From Streptomyces nojiriensis (GTDB lineage Bacteria > Actinomycetota > Actinomycetes > Streptomycetales > Streptomycetaceae): a stretch of DNA of 64,000 bases. The notes beneath the pieces are model-generated. The model saw only the letters and a program-made list of their open reading frames with translations, was not told the DNA's origin and made no database searches. The position numbers and the translations under genes were made by a program. Location of the stretch: contig NZ_CP071139.1 in assembly GCF_017639205.1 (NCBI RefSeq), forward strand, positions 7,749,501-7,813,500. The letters are read 5' to 3'. Shown here piece by piece: positions 28,217-36,903 of the stretch (positions within the stretch are counted from its first letter, which is position 1; every line of letters begins with the position of its first letter).

Positions 28217-29428
28217 TCACCTGGTGGCCTTCAGTGCGGCCACTTCCTTGGCGAGCGCCGTCACCTTGTCGCTCAAGGTCATGACCTGCTTGGTCAGGGC
28301 CGCCAGGGCGTCCTCCCGGCCCGGGCCGCCGCGCCCGTTGACCGGATGGCTGCGTGCCCGGGCGAGCCCGATGGGGACGCCTGTGACCTGGATTTCGACC
28401 TCCTGCCACGCCGCCAGCACGGCCGTCTGCTCGGGGCCGCCGACGCCGAACAATTCCCCGGCCTTCAGGAAGGTGGTGTCCGCGAAGTCCTGGAACTGGT
28501 CCTGGGCGGTGGACGCCTTGAGCGACTCGAACCAGAGGGGTCCGGCAGCCTCCCAGGCGAATCCGCCGATGCCCACGGCCGTCAGGAAGAAGGCCTTGTT
28601 CGGAATGCCGGAGTTGTAGTGCACCCCACCGTTGTCCCCGTCTCGGGTGTCGGGCAGGTGGACGAATTTGCCCATCCGGTCGGGCTGGGGGTCCTTTCCG
28701 ACCAGTGGGTGGTTGAACGCCGTCCCCGGGGCTTTCATCGATCGCAGGGCGTCGCCTCCGATTCCCGGGGTCCAGACGTCAGCCCCGATCAGCCAGTCGG
28801 CCTCCTCGGCCGTCTGCTTCAGCTTCCACTGCTTGACCAGCGACCCGAAGACGTCCGACATCGACTCGTTCAGGGCCCCTGACTGCTTGTGGTATTCGAA
28901 TGCCGAGGTGTGATCGGTGACTCCGTGCGTCAACTCGTGGGCGATCACTTCGAGGGATCCGGTGAGGTCGCCGAATTCCAGTCCGTCCCCGTCGCCGAAG
29001 AGCATCCGCCGTCCGTCCCAGTAGGCGTTGCCGACCTTCTCGCCGAAGTGGACGAACCCGTCCAAGCGCATTCCCCGGCCGTCGATGGAATCGCGCTGGA
29101 ACACCTCCTTGTAGAAGTCGCGCGTCAGTCCGAGCGCGTCGAACGCCTGGTTGACGGACTCGTCCGCGGACTCCGGCCCGTCTTCCGTCCGTGCCACGGC
29201 GGCGGTCTGGAGGAATTCCGAGTGCTCGCAGTCGAAGACGGTGCGCCGGGCGCCGCCGGGGGCGGCCGCGCCGGCGAAGGACGCCCGGACCGTTCGCTCA
29301 CCCCGCAGGCGCGCGGTGGTCAGCAGGGTGTTCAGGGCGGCTTGGCGCACTTCCCTGTCATCGCTCTCCACGAGCTTGTCGAGGATGTACGGGGGAATGA
29401 TGCAGTTGATCGGGCGTGTTCTCCTCAT
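28217..29428 (-). CDS. Protealysin-like M4 metallopeptidase
   Basis: This 403-aa thermolysin-family zinc peptidase has no signal peptide, like protealysin. A short propeptide carries the conserved NCIIPPYILDKL motif. Zinc ligands and the catalytic Glu are in VIAHELTHGVTDHTS (HEXXH), the third ligand in GALNESMSDVFG, and the catalytic His in GGVHYNSGIPNKAF. After the M4 domain comes a roughly 45-residue tail ending in a heptad-like stretch (ALTKQVMTLSDKVTALAKEV), a probable coiled coil not usual for the family. GGAGG lies 6 bp before ATG 29428. The next gene encodes the emfourin inhibitor. Confidence 0.93.
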   Translation of the reverse strand: MRRTRPINCIIPPYILDKLVESDDREVRQAALNTLLTTARLRGERTVRASFAGAAAPGGARRTVFDCEHSEFLQTAAVARTEDGPESADESVNQAFDALGLTRDFYKEVFQRDSIDGRGMRLDGFVHFGEKVGNAYWDGRRMLFGDGDGLEFGDLTGSLEVIAHELTHGVTDHTSAFEYHKQSGALNESMSDVFGSLVKQWKLKQTAEEADWLIGADVWTPGIGGDALRSMKAPGTAFNHPLVGKDPQPDRMGKFVHLPDTRDGDNGGVHYNSGIPNKAFFLTAVGIGGFAWEAAGPLWFESLKASTAQDQFQDFADTTFLKAGELFGVGGPEQTAVLAAWQEVEIQVTGVPIGLARARSHPVNGRGGPGREDALAALTKQVMTLSDKVTALAKEVAALKATR

Positions 29429-29699
29429 GGGGTACCTCCGGAGTGAGAGAACCGATGGTTCGGCATTCATCAACACGAGGAAGGTGTGCGAGGTTCAACG
29501 TGGCCGGACGCGGCGTTGCCGCGGGACCTCGGAGAAGGTCTCGCAGACTAATGGCAGGTGCCCGCTCGATGTGGCAGCAGCGGGAGGAGCGTTGGCGCCG
29601 GCCATCCCCGTTTGCGGAGGCGGGGCCACGCTGATATCACCAGTCTCCGGCCGCCCGTAGCGGCTGGCAAACGCAGCGCGAGGTGTCCGGGGGCGCCGG

Positions 29700-29730
29700 C
29701 GGGGGACGCCAGGCAGCCCGGCGTCCCCCG
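29700..29730. terminator. Hairpin downstream of the O-methyltransferase gene
   Basis: Perfect 11-bp arms (29700-29710, 29720-29730) flank a 9-nt loop, about 52 bp beyond the O-methyltransferase stop on the minus strand. The rest of the 353-bp gap (29429-29781) between this gene and the M4 peptidase contains no recognisable gene; it should hold the peptidase promoter. Confidence 0.55.
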
Positions 29731-29781
29731 GATGTCCGCCGCTCGCGCGGGAACGGCCCGGCCCCGCGCCGGCGCCGTGGA

Positions 29782-30444
29782 TCAGTCGGTGACCAGGGCC
29801 AGGATGAGCCCGTCGTAGCCCTTGCTGCCGACGGTCTGCAGGGCCGTGGCGGTCAACTGCGGGTGCTCGGAGATGAGTTCGGTGAACCGGCGCACGCCCT
29901 GGACGCGGGGGTCGGAACTGTCCGGGTCGATGACGGCGCCGTCGCGGACGACGTTGTCGCCGACGATGACGCTGCCGGGCCGGGTGAGCTTCAGGGCCCA
30001 CTGCAGATAGGCGGGGTTGGACGGCTTGTCGGCGTCGATGAAGACCAGGTCGAACGGCGCTTCGTCCGCGAGCCCGGGCAGCAGGTCGACGGCGCGGCCG
30101 CGCCGGATCTCGACGACGTGCTCCAGCCCCGCCCGGGCGATGTTGGCGGCTGCGACGTCGGCGCACCGCTCGTCGACCTCCAGTGTGACCAACCGGCCGT
30201 CGGCCGGGAGCGCGCGGGCCAGCCAGATGGTGCTGTAGCCGCCCAGGGTGCCGATCTCCAGGATCCGGCGGGCGCCGCGGACGCGGGCGAGGAGGTTCAG
30301 CAGCTTGCCCTGGTTGGGGGCCACCTGGTGGGCGGGCAGGTCGGCGGCCTCGGTCGAGGCGGCCGCGGCGACCAGGGCCTCGTCCTCCTCGACCAGCAGT
30401 CCGTCGAAGTAGTTGTCAACGGCCGTCCATGTCTGCTGAACCAT
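29782..30444 (-). CDS. Class I SAM-dependent O-methyltransferase
   Basis: This 220-aa protein of the bacterial COMT/caffeoyl-CoA O-methyltransferase type (PF01596) has a SAM-binding motif ILEIGTLGGYSTIWLARAL, an acidic ribose ligand in LVTLEVDERCADV, and the metal-binding segment FDLVFIDADKPSNPAYLQW. IVGDNVVRDGAV and VQGVRRFTELI complete the family pattern. It uses a divalent metal to methylate catechol-like or natural-product hydroxyls. The substrate is unknown, and no biosynthetic neighbours point to one. It ends before the hairpin at 29700-29730. Confidence 0.93.
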   Translation of the reverse strand: MVQQTWTAVDNYFDGLLVEEDEALVAAAASTEAADLPAHQVAPNQGKLLNLLARVRGARRILEIGTLGGYSTIWLARALPADGRLVTLEVDERCADVAAANIARAGLEHVVEIRRGRAVDLLPGLADEAPFDLVFIDADKPSNPAYLQWALKLTRPGSVIVGDNVVRDGAVIDPDSSDPRVQGVRRFTELISEHPQLTATALQTVGSKGYDGLILALVTD

Positions 30445-30531
30445 GGGTCGCGTCGCCCCTTCCGATGATGTGGCGCTTGATAGTTCCTCATGGGAACTTA
30501 CAGGAAGGGAGGGGGTCGCCGACCAGCCGTC

Positions 30532-31965
30532 TCATCCGTCAAGATCCGGAAGGGAGGCCTGCCGGTCCGGCCGTACCGCCGCCCAGCCCTGCGCCGCCTC
30601 CACCTGCGCGGCCAGCCCCAGCAGCAGCGGCTCCGAGTCGGCCGGGCCCAGCAGTTGGGCGCCCATCGGCAGTCCGTCGGCCGTGAGGCCCGCGGGGATG
30701 TTCACCCCCGGCCAGCCCAGCACGTTCCACGTCCAGGCGTACGGGCAGGCCGCTATCATCGCCCGGTCCGCGGCCATGGCCCCCAGCCCGGCCAGGGCGC
30801 CGATCCGCAGGGGCGGGGTGGCCGTCGTCGGGGTCAGCACCACGTCGAAGCGGTCGAAGACCTCGCCGACCCGCCGCCGCAGCACCGTCTCCGCCCTGCG
30901 GGAGGCCCGCAGGGCGAGCCCGCCCAGGACGCGGCCCGTCCGTACGGCCTCGTGCGTGCGCGGGTCCAGCAGTGCGGGATCGGGCACCCGCGCCACCCAG
31001 TCCCGTACGCCACTGGTCGCGCGGGGTACGAAGGTCAGACCGATCGGGCCGTAGCGCGGATCCTCCGGGATCACCTCGTGCCCCAGCGACTCCAGCCGCG
31101 CGGCCAGCCGCTCCACGGCGGAACGGACCTCGGGGTCCAGGGACTTGGGCGTCGCCGTGAAGGCCGTTGCGAAGGAGAGGGCGATCCGCAGCCGGCGGGG
31201 CGTGCGGCGGGTCGCCTCGACGGCCGAGATCCGTGCCGGACGGTGCAGGTCCCCGGGGTGCGGGCCGCTCGCGGCGTCCAGCAGGAGCGCCGCGTCGGCG
31301 ACGGTGCGGGCCAGGACTCCGTTGACCGTCAGCCCGTGGAAGGACTCCGGCTCCGGCCAGGTGGAGATGCGCCCGCGCTGGGGTTTCACCCCCACCAGAT
31401 GGGTCCAGGCCGCGGGGATCCGGACCGAGCCGGCCCCGTCCGAGCCCAGCGCGGCCGGGACCAGGCCCGCCGCCACGGCGGCCGCCGAGCCGCCCGAGGA
31501 GCCGCCGGGCGTGTAGGCCGGGTTCCACGGGTTGCGGGTCTCGCCGAAGGCCTTGCCCTCGGTGAAGGGCCACTGCCCCAGCTCCGGCGTCTGGGTCTTG
31601 CCGACGATCACGGCGCCGGCCGCGCGCAGCCTTCGTACCGCCTCGCTGTCGGCGGTCTTCGGGGCGAAGGATCCCGCGCAGCCGAAGGCGGTCGGCTCCC
31701 CGGTCACGTCCATGTCGTCCTTGACCGCCAGCGGTACGCCCAGCAGCGGCAGCCGTTCGCCCGCGGCCAGCCGCCGGTCCGCCGTGTCCGCCTCCGCGAG
31801 CGCGGCCTCGGCGCGTACGATCCGGAAGGCGTTGAGCTCCGGCTGGGCCGCGGCGATCCGGCGCAGCGCCTCCTCGGCCAACCGCCGCGCCGACACGGTC
31901 CCTTCGGCGAGTGCGCCGACCATGTCGACCAGGCCGGAGGTCGTCGGAACAGCTGAATCGGGCAT
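30532..31965 (-). CDS. Amidase-signature hydrolase
   Basis: This 477-aa protein of the amidase signature family has its Ser-cisSer-Lys triad visible: Lys in LLGVPLAVKDDMDV, the cis-Ser in YTPGGSSGGSAAAVAAG, and the nucleophile in LGSDGAGSVRIPAAW. TAFGCAGSFAPKTADSEAV matches the family. Substrates of such enzymes are diverse amides; a GatA role is unlikely because gatB and gatC are absent. GGGGAG lies 9 bp before the ATG. It is followed at about 87 bp by the O-methyltransferase gene on the same strand. Confidence 0.93.
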   Translation of the reverse strand: MPDSAVPTTSGLVDMVGALAEGTVSARRLAEEALRRIAAAQPELNAFRIVRAEAALAEADTADRRLAAGERLPLLGVPLAVKDDMDVTGEPTAFGCAGSFAPKTADSEAVRRLRAAGAVIVGKTQTPELGQWPFTEGKAFGETRNPWNPAYTPGGSSGGSAAAVAAGLVPAALGSDGAGSVRIPAAWTHLVGVKPQRGRISTWPEPESFHGLTVNGVLARTVADAALLLDAASGPHPGDLHRPARISAVEATRRTPRRLRIALSFATAFTATPKSLDPEVRSAVERLAARLESLGHEVIPEDPRYGPIGLTFVPRATSGVRDWVARVPDPALLDPRTHEAVRTGRVLGGLALRASRRAETVLRRRVGEVFDRFDVVLTPTTATPPLRIGALAGLGAMAADRAMIAACPYAWTWNVLGWPGVNIPAGLTADGLPMGAQLLGPADSEPLLLGLAAQVEAAQGWAAVRPDRQASLPDLDG

Positions 31966-32026
31966 CGCGTACCACTCCCCATTACCGGTCGGTAGGAAGA
32001 CCGTAACGGGGAGCGGCCGGGTCGTT

Positions 32027-32722
32027 CTAGAGCCAGCCCTCCAGGGAGGCCATGAACCCGTCGAAGTCGTCGCGGTGGATGGTGTGTCCCGCTCCGGCGA
32101 CCGAACGCACCTCGAAACCGCGGCTCCCCAGCAGCTGCGCCCGCTCCTCGTCGATCAGGACGCTCGGATCGGCGAGCTGCACGAGGGACGGGACCACCGG
32201 TGCGGGCGGCATCAGGTCGGTGCCGGCCAACGGCGCGAGGCTCAGCGCGGTCCGCTCGTCCCAGACCGCCAGGGTCTCCAGCTCGATGTCGACGTCCACC
32301 TCCTCCCAGCGCGGGTTCATCGCCCGTATCTGCTCCTTGGTCGCCGTCTTGAACCGCGCGAGCACCTCGGGACCGATGCCGTCGGCGGGGGCGGCCAGGT
32401 GGAACGCGGGGTCGCTGAACACGGCCCGGGCCGGCCGCAGCCGGTCCACCGCGAGCGACAGGGTCAGGCCGCCGAGGGAGTGGCCGATGGCCAGTTCGGC
32501 GCCGGCCGGGAGCGTCTCGACCACGTCGTCCGCGAAGAGCCCGGGGCTGTACTCGCCACGGCCGCTGGCGCCGTGGCCCCGCAGGTCGACGGCGATGACG
32601 CGGTAGCCGTGGTCGGCGAGGGCGGGGCCGACCCGGCGCCAGGTCCGGTGGTCGGCCATGATGCCGTGGATCAGGAGGGCGACGCGGTCGCCCTCGCCCC
32701 AGGTCTGGGTGTGCAGGTGCAC
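32027..32722 (-). CDS. Alpha/beta hydrolase
   Basis: This 231-aa alpha/beta hydrolase has the oxyanion motif VALLIHGIMADHRTW, the strand RVIAVDLRGHGASG, the nucleophile elbow ELAIGHSLGGLTLSLA (G-H-S-L-G) and a late catalytic His in VAGAGHTIHRDD. The GTG start is preceded by GAAAGG at about 6 bp. It lies 79 bp downstream of the MFS gene on the same strand and may be part of the LacI-controlled unit. The substrate is unknown. Confidence 0.92.
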   Translation of the reverse strand: MHLHTQTWGEGDRVALLIHGIMADHRTWRRVGPALADHGYRVIAVDLRGHGASGRGEYSPGLFADDVVETLPAGAELAIGHSLGGLTLSLAVDRLRPARAVFSDPAFHLAAPADGIGPEVLARFKTATKEQIRAMNPRWEEVDVDIELETLAVWDERTALSLAPLAGTDLMPPAPVVPSLVQLADPSVLIDEERAQLLGSRGFEVRSVAGAGHTIHRDDFDGFMASLEGWL

Positions 32723-32801
32723 GGTGTGCCTTTCTCGGCGGTGGATCTCGGTCGGGGTGGCGAGTGGGGAAGGAAGGAAAGGCAGGAGAGGCGCCGGGGT
32801 G

Positions 32802-34079
32802 TCAGCGCACGCTGCGGATCGGCTTCACGGCCAGGGCCCCCGCCACGGCCAGTACGGCCGCGACGACGAACAGCGCGGTGTACCCGCCGCTGAACGAGAC
32901 GATCATCGAGGCGACGAACGGCGCGATGATCTGCGGGCCGGCGTTGGCGACGTTGAGGACGCCCATGTCGCGGGCGGCGTCCTCGGCCTTGGGCAGCACC
33001 ATGGTCACCAGGGCGGTGTCCACCGCCATGTAACACCCGAACGCCAGCCCGTTGACCGCGGCGAAGGCCAGCATCGCGGTCCAGCTGGTCGACACGGCCG
33101 GGATGACGAGCGCGACGGCCGACAGCAGCGCGGAAGCGCCGACGAAGAGCTTGCGGCGGTCGAACCGGTCCGACAGGTAGCCGCCGAGGACCGTGGAGAC
33201 GACCATCGCCACACTGGTCAGCGGCATCAGCACCGCCACCGCGGCCTCCGGCTTCATGCCGTCGGGCAGCACGGTGTGGTCCTGCAGGATGTAGAGCTGG
33301 TAGCCGCTCACGGCGAAGTAGCCGAGGACGAGCAGCGCCCGCCCGATGAAGGCCCACCGGAAGTCGTGGTCGCGCAGCGCGCTCGTGAAGGCGGCGAGCT
33401 GGTCCTTGACGGGCATCGGGGCGCGGGCCGGGAGCCGCTGCTCGCGGCCGCACGCGGTGAAGAGCACCGCGGCGCCCGCGACGAGGGCGCCGAAGACGAG
33501 ATAGCCGGTCCGGTAGTCCTCGGAGAAGGCCGCCCCGACGAGCGCGCCGAGGGTGGAGCCGAAGGGCAGGCCGAGGCCGACGGCCGCGGAGGCCTTGCCG
33601 CGGGCGTCCACGGGGACCCGGTCGGGGACCACGGAGGTGATGGCCGCCTGGTAGACGTTCATGACGGCCTGCCCGAGGCACCAGGCGATCGTGATCAGCA
33701 GGATCGTGTCGGCGAGGCCCAGCAGGAACATGGCGGGTACGGCGGCGAGTCCACCGCCGAGGATCCAGGGGTTGCGCCGTCCGCTGCGGTCGGACAGGGC
33801 GCCGGCGACGGGGTTGAAGACCGTCGCGAAGATCGCCGAGACCCCTGCGATCAGGCCGAAGTTCGCCACCTTGTTCGCCGGATCGATGTCCTCGACCTGG
33901 AGCGCGAGCAGCACGCCGGCCACGCCGATGTACAGGGCGTACATGGCGCTGTTGCCGACGAGCAGCAGGGGCAGCAGACCGCGCCGTGCGGGTCCGGTGC
34001 CGGGTCCGGTGCCGGATCCGGGGGACGCGTCGGTGGTGGTGGCGGAGCCGGTGCCGGTGTCGGGGGAGGAAAGGGCCAC
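32802..34079 (-). CDS. MFS transporter
   Basis: This 425-aa major facilitator protein has about 12 hydrophobic helices, for example LLPLLLVGNSAMYALYIGVA, GLIAGVSAIFATVFNPVAGA and YLVFGALVAGAAVLFTACG. The inter-helix motif A appears as GALSDRSGRRNPWIL and again as GYLSDRFDRRKLFVG. The charged central loop around AFTSALRDHDFRWAF is typical of sugar or drug MFS proteins. GTG 34079 follows AGGAGG by 5 bp. It is divergent to a LacI regulator across a perfect inverted repeat, suggesting a sugar or glycoside substrate. Confidence 0.93.
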   Translation of the reverse strand: MALSSPDTGTGSATTTDASPGSGTGPGTGPARRGLLPLLLVGNSAMYALYIGVAGVLLALQVEDIDPANKVANFGLIAGVSAIFATVFNPVAGALSDRSGRRNPWILGGGLAAVPAMFLLGLADTILLITIAWCLGQAVMNVYQAAITSVVPDRVPVDARGKASAAVGLGLPFGSTLGALVGAAFSEDYRTGYLVFGALVAGAAVLFTACGREQRLPARAPMPVKDQLAAFTSALRDHDFRWAFIGRALLVLGYFAVSGYQLYILQDHTVLPDGMKPEAAVAVLMPLTSVAMVVSTVLGGYLSDRFDRRKLFVGASALLSAVALVIPAVSTSWTAMLAFAAVNGLAFGCYMAVDTALVTMVLPKAEDAARDMGVLNVANAGPQIIAPFVASMIVSFSGGYTALFVVAAVLAVAGALAVKPIRSVR

Positions 34080-34247
34080 GGTGCCCTCCTGGGCGGATGC
34101 GGGCGGATGAGGGGAGGGGGAGGTGCGGCGGGGTGTGGAGGAGTGCGCGCCGCCCTGTCGCGACGGCGGGGGTGCGACGGAGCGCGGCAGGACGGCGGCA
34201 CGGCGGGGCACGACGTCGACACATCGGCCGTAGAGGGATGTGACGCC

Positions 34248-34280
34248 GTGGTTACACGTGTCAATGACTCGTGTAACCAC
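34248..34280. promoter_or_regulatory. Perfect inverted-repeat operator between MFS and LacI genes
   Basis: GTGGTTACACG (34248-34258) and CGTGTAACCAC (34270-34280) are exact reverse complements separated by 11 bp. The left half also contains the symmetrical TTACACGTGT core. The repeat lies 69 bp before the LacI ATG and 168 bp before the MFS GTG. This is the obvious candidate site for the LacI-family regulator, which probably controls both directions. Confidence 0.7.
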
Positions 34281-34348
34281 TGTGTAGCATCCGTTTCCGG
34301 CCATCCGCTAGCCCTCGGGCGTGATCGGTCTGGAAAGATGCCACGGCA

Positions 34349-35398
34349 ATGTCTCAGTCATCGAAATCGCCGAAGCCGCCCACCCCGGCCTCCGGATCGA
34401 CCACCCCGCCGCCGCCCCCCGTTCCGACGAGCGCCGACGTGGCCCGCCTCGCCGGCGTCTCGCGCGCGACGGTCTCGTACGTGCTGAACAACGCGGAAGC
34501 CGTGCGCATCAGCGAGCCGACCCGCCGCAAGGTCCGCGAGGCCGCCGAGGAGCTCGGGTACGTCCCGCACGCCGCCGCCCGCAGCCTGCGCGCCGGACAC
34601 ACCAGGATCGTGCTGCTGCCCACCTCCCACGTGCCGGTCGGACCGCTCTACAGCACCTTCCTCAACGAACTCCAGTGGGCGCTGCGCCGCCTCGACTACA
34701 CGGTGGTGCAGTACGGGAGCCTCGGACTCAGCGGCGACGAGGCCGTGCGGGCCTGGGCGGAACTGCGCCCGGTGGCCGTGATCTCCCTCGGCGAGATCAC
34801 CCTCTCCGCGCGCAACGTCGCCACCCTCAAGCGGGCCGGGGCCCGCGCGGTGATCACGATGGGGCCGGTCGCGGTGCCCGGCGCGCACGCGCTCGTCATG
34901 GACCAGCAGGAGGTCGGTGTCCGGGCCGCCGCCCATCTCGTGGAGCGCGGACGCGGGCGGATCGGTGTGGTCGTTCCGGAGGAGGAGGGCCTGGAGCTGT
35001 TCTCCGTGCCACGGCTCGCCGGCGCCCGGTCGGTGGCGGGCGCCGAGGTCACGGCCCTCCCGATGGCCTACTCCGAGGAATCGGCCGCGGCCCTCGCGGC
35101 CCGCTGGCGCGGGCTGGGGCTGGACGCGGCGTTCGCGTACAACGACGAGTACGCGATGCTGCTGATGCGGGCCCTCCAGGACGAGGGGCTCCGCGTCCCC
35201 GAGGACGTCGCCGTCATCGGCGCCGACGACCTGCTGATCGGGCGGCTGCTGCGGCCCCGGCTGAGCACCGTACGGCTGGAGATGCCGACCGGCGCCCATC
35301 TGGCCTCACTGGTGGACCACGCGGTGCGCGAGCCGTCGGAGGTCACGGAGCGGCACGACCTGATGGCGGCCGCCGCCGTCCACCGGGAGTCGACCTGA
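34349..35398 (+). CDS. LacI-family transcriptional regulator
   Basis: This 349-aa protein carries the DNA-binding head TSADVARLAGVSRATVSYVL followed by NNAEAVRISEPTRRKVREAA and the hinge AARSLRAGHT. The C-terminal domain is of the periplasmic-binding-protein type and ends with the conserved DDLLIGRLLRPRLSTVRLEM. A roughly 25-residue Pro/Ser-rich leader precedes the HTH. It is divergent to the MFS/hydrolase genes with the perfect repeat at 34248-34280 between, and is probably a sugar-responsive repressor. Confidence 0.95.
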   Translation: MSQSSKSPKPPTPASGSTTPPPPPVPTSADVARLAGVSRATVSYVLNNAEAVRISEPTRRKVREAAEELGYVPHAAARSLRAGHTRIVLLPTSHVPVGPLYSTFLNELQWALRRLDYTVVQYGSLGLSGDEAVRAWAELRPVAVISLGEITLSARNVATLKRAGARAVITMGPVAVPGAHALVMDQQEVGVRAAAHLVERGRGRIGVVVPEEEGLELFSVPRLAGARSVAGAEVTALPMAYSEESAAALAARWRGLGLDAAFAYNDEYAMLLMRALQDEGLRVPEDVAVIGADDLLIGRLLRPRLSTVRLEMPTGAHLASLVDHAVREPSEVTERHDLMAAAAVHREST

Positions 35399-35551
35399 CG
35401 GTGCCCCCGCGCCGGGGGAGCCGTTGACAGGCGGTGACGTGCGGACGGAGACTGCGGGCGCGCCCCACCGGGCGTGCCCGGCGGCGTGCCCCGGTGCCCA
35501 CACCGGCACCGACGCGCCACCGCCCGTACGGATCCGCGCAGGAGAGACCCC

Positions 35552-36751
35552 ATGAGCATCCGCACCGTCCGCGACGTCTACGTCGTCGACGCCGTCCGCA
35601 CCCCGATCGGCAAGTTCGGCGGCGCCCTCGCCGGGGTCCGGCCGGACGACCTGGCCGCGCACGTCGTGCGCGCGCTGGTGGAGCGTACGCCGGACCTCGA
35701 TCCGGCGCGCATCGACGACGTCGTCTTCGGCGACGCCAACGGCGCGGGCGAGGACAACCGGGACGTGGCCCGTATGGCGGTGCTGCTGGCCGGGCTGCCC
35801 GTGAGCGTCCCCGGGGTCACCGTCAACCGGCTCTGCGGTTCCGGCCTCGAAGCCGTGATCCAGGCCGCCCGCGCGATCGCGCTCGGCGATGCCTCCGTGG
35901 CCATCGCGGGCGGCGTCGAGTCGATGAGCCGCGCGCCGTGGGTCGTGCAGAAGCCCGAGCGCGCCTTCCCGGCCGGGCACCAGCAGATGTGGTCCACCAC
36001 CCTGGGCTGGCGCATGACCAACCCGCGCATGCCCGAGGAGTGGACCGGCTCGCTCGGCGAGGGAGCCGAACTCGTCGCGGACAAGCACGGCATCACCCGT
36101 GACGCGCAGGACGCCTTCGCGCTGGAGAGCCACCGCAAGGCGGCGGCCGCCTGGTCCGCCGGGCTGTACGACAACGAGGTCGTCCCGTACTCCGGTGTGG
36201 ACCTGGTGCGTGACGAGTGCATCCGGGAGGGTTCCACGCCCGAGGCGCTGGCCCGTCTGAAGCCGGCCTTCCGGACGGACGGCACCGGCACGGTCACGGC
36301 CGGCAACGCCTCCCCGCTCAACGACGGCGCCGCGGCGCTGCTGTTGACCGACGAGGAGGGCCTGGCGGCCACCGGCCGGGAGCCGCTCGCGCGGATCAGC
36401 GCGTCCGCCGTCACCGGGATCGAGCCCCAGCTCTTCGGCCTGGGTCCGGTGGACGCCGTCCAGCGGGCGCTCGCCAAGTCCGGCCGCGGGTTCGCCGATC
36501 TGACCACCTTCGAGCTGAACGAGGCTTTCGCCGCACAGGCGTTGGGCTGCCTGGCGGCCTGGCCGGAGCTCGACCCGGCCGTGGTCAACCCGCGGGGCGG
36601 CGCCATCGCGATCGGCCATCCGCTCGGTGCCTCGGGTGCCCGGCTGGCCGGTTCGGTCGCGCACCAGCTGGCGGCGGCGGGCTCCGGCACCGGCATGGCG
36701 GCCCTGTGCATCGGGGTCGGGCAGGGCATCGCCCTCGTCCTGGAGCGCTGA
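35552..36751 (+). CDS. Acetyl-CoA acyltransferase (thiolase)
   Basis: This 399-aa thiolase has all catalytic elements: the nucleophile Cys in VNRLCGSGLEAVIQAARAI, NEAFAAQ, the His in GGAIAIGHPLGASGAR, and the second Cys in ALCIGVGQGIAL. GGVESMSRAPWV is typical. The sequence is of the PcaF/FadA (degradative) type rather than the biosynthetic form. The start is fixed by GGAGAG 6 bp upstream; a longer open frame lacks support. With the following aldehyde dehydrogenase it suggests aromatic or side-chain catabolism (beta-ketoadipyl-CoA or acyl-CoA cleavage). Confidence 0.94.
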   Translation: MSIRTVRDVYVVDAVRTPIGKFGGALAGVRPDDLAAHVVRALVERTPDLDPARIDDVVFGDANGAGEDNRDVARMAVLLAGLPVSVPGVTVNRLCGSGLEAVIQAARAIALGDASVAIAGGVESMSRAPWVVQKPERAFPAGHQQMWSTTLGWRMTNPRMPEEWTGSLGEGAELVADKHGITRDAQDAFALESHRKAAAAWSAGLYDNEVVPYSGVDLVRDECIREGSTPEALARLKPAFRTDGTGTVTAGNASPLNDGAAALLLTDEEGLAATGREPLARISASAVTGIEPQLFGLGPVDAVQRALAKSGRGFADLTTFELNEAFAAQALGCLAAWPELDPAVVNPRGGAIAIGHPLGASGARLAGSVAHQLAAAGSGTGMAALCIGVGQGIALVLER

Positions 36752-36903
36752 CCCGGGCCGCTGCCGTGCGGGCGTCGATCGTTTCCGGTCACCGCTCGGC
36801 GTCAACTGCCCAATAACTGAACTGATGTGGAGCCTCCGGTCTGGCACGATGGCGCGTGCTGCCGCCCCCCGCCCCGCCCATCCCCACCCGGAGGCCCCGC
36901 GCC

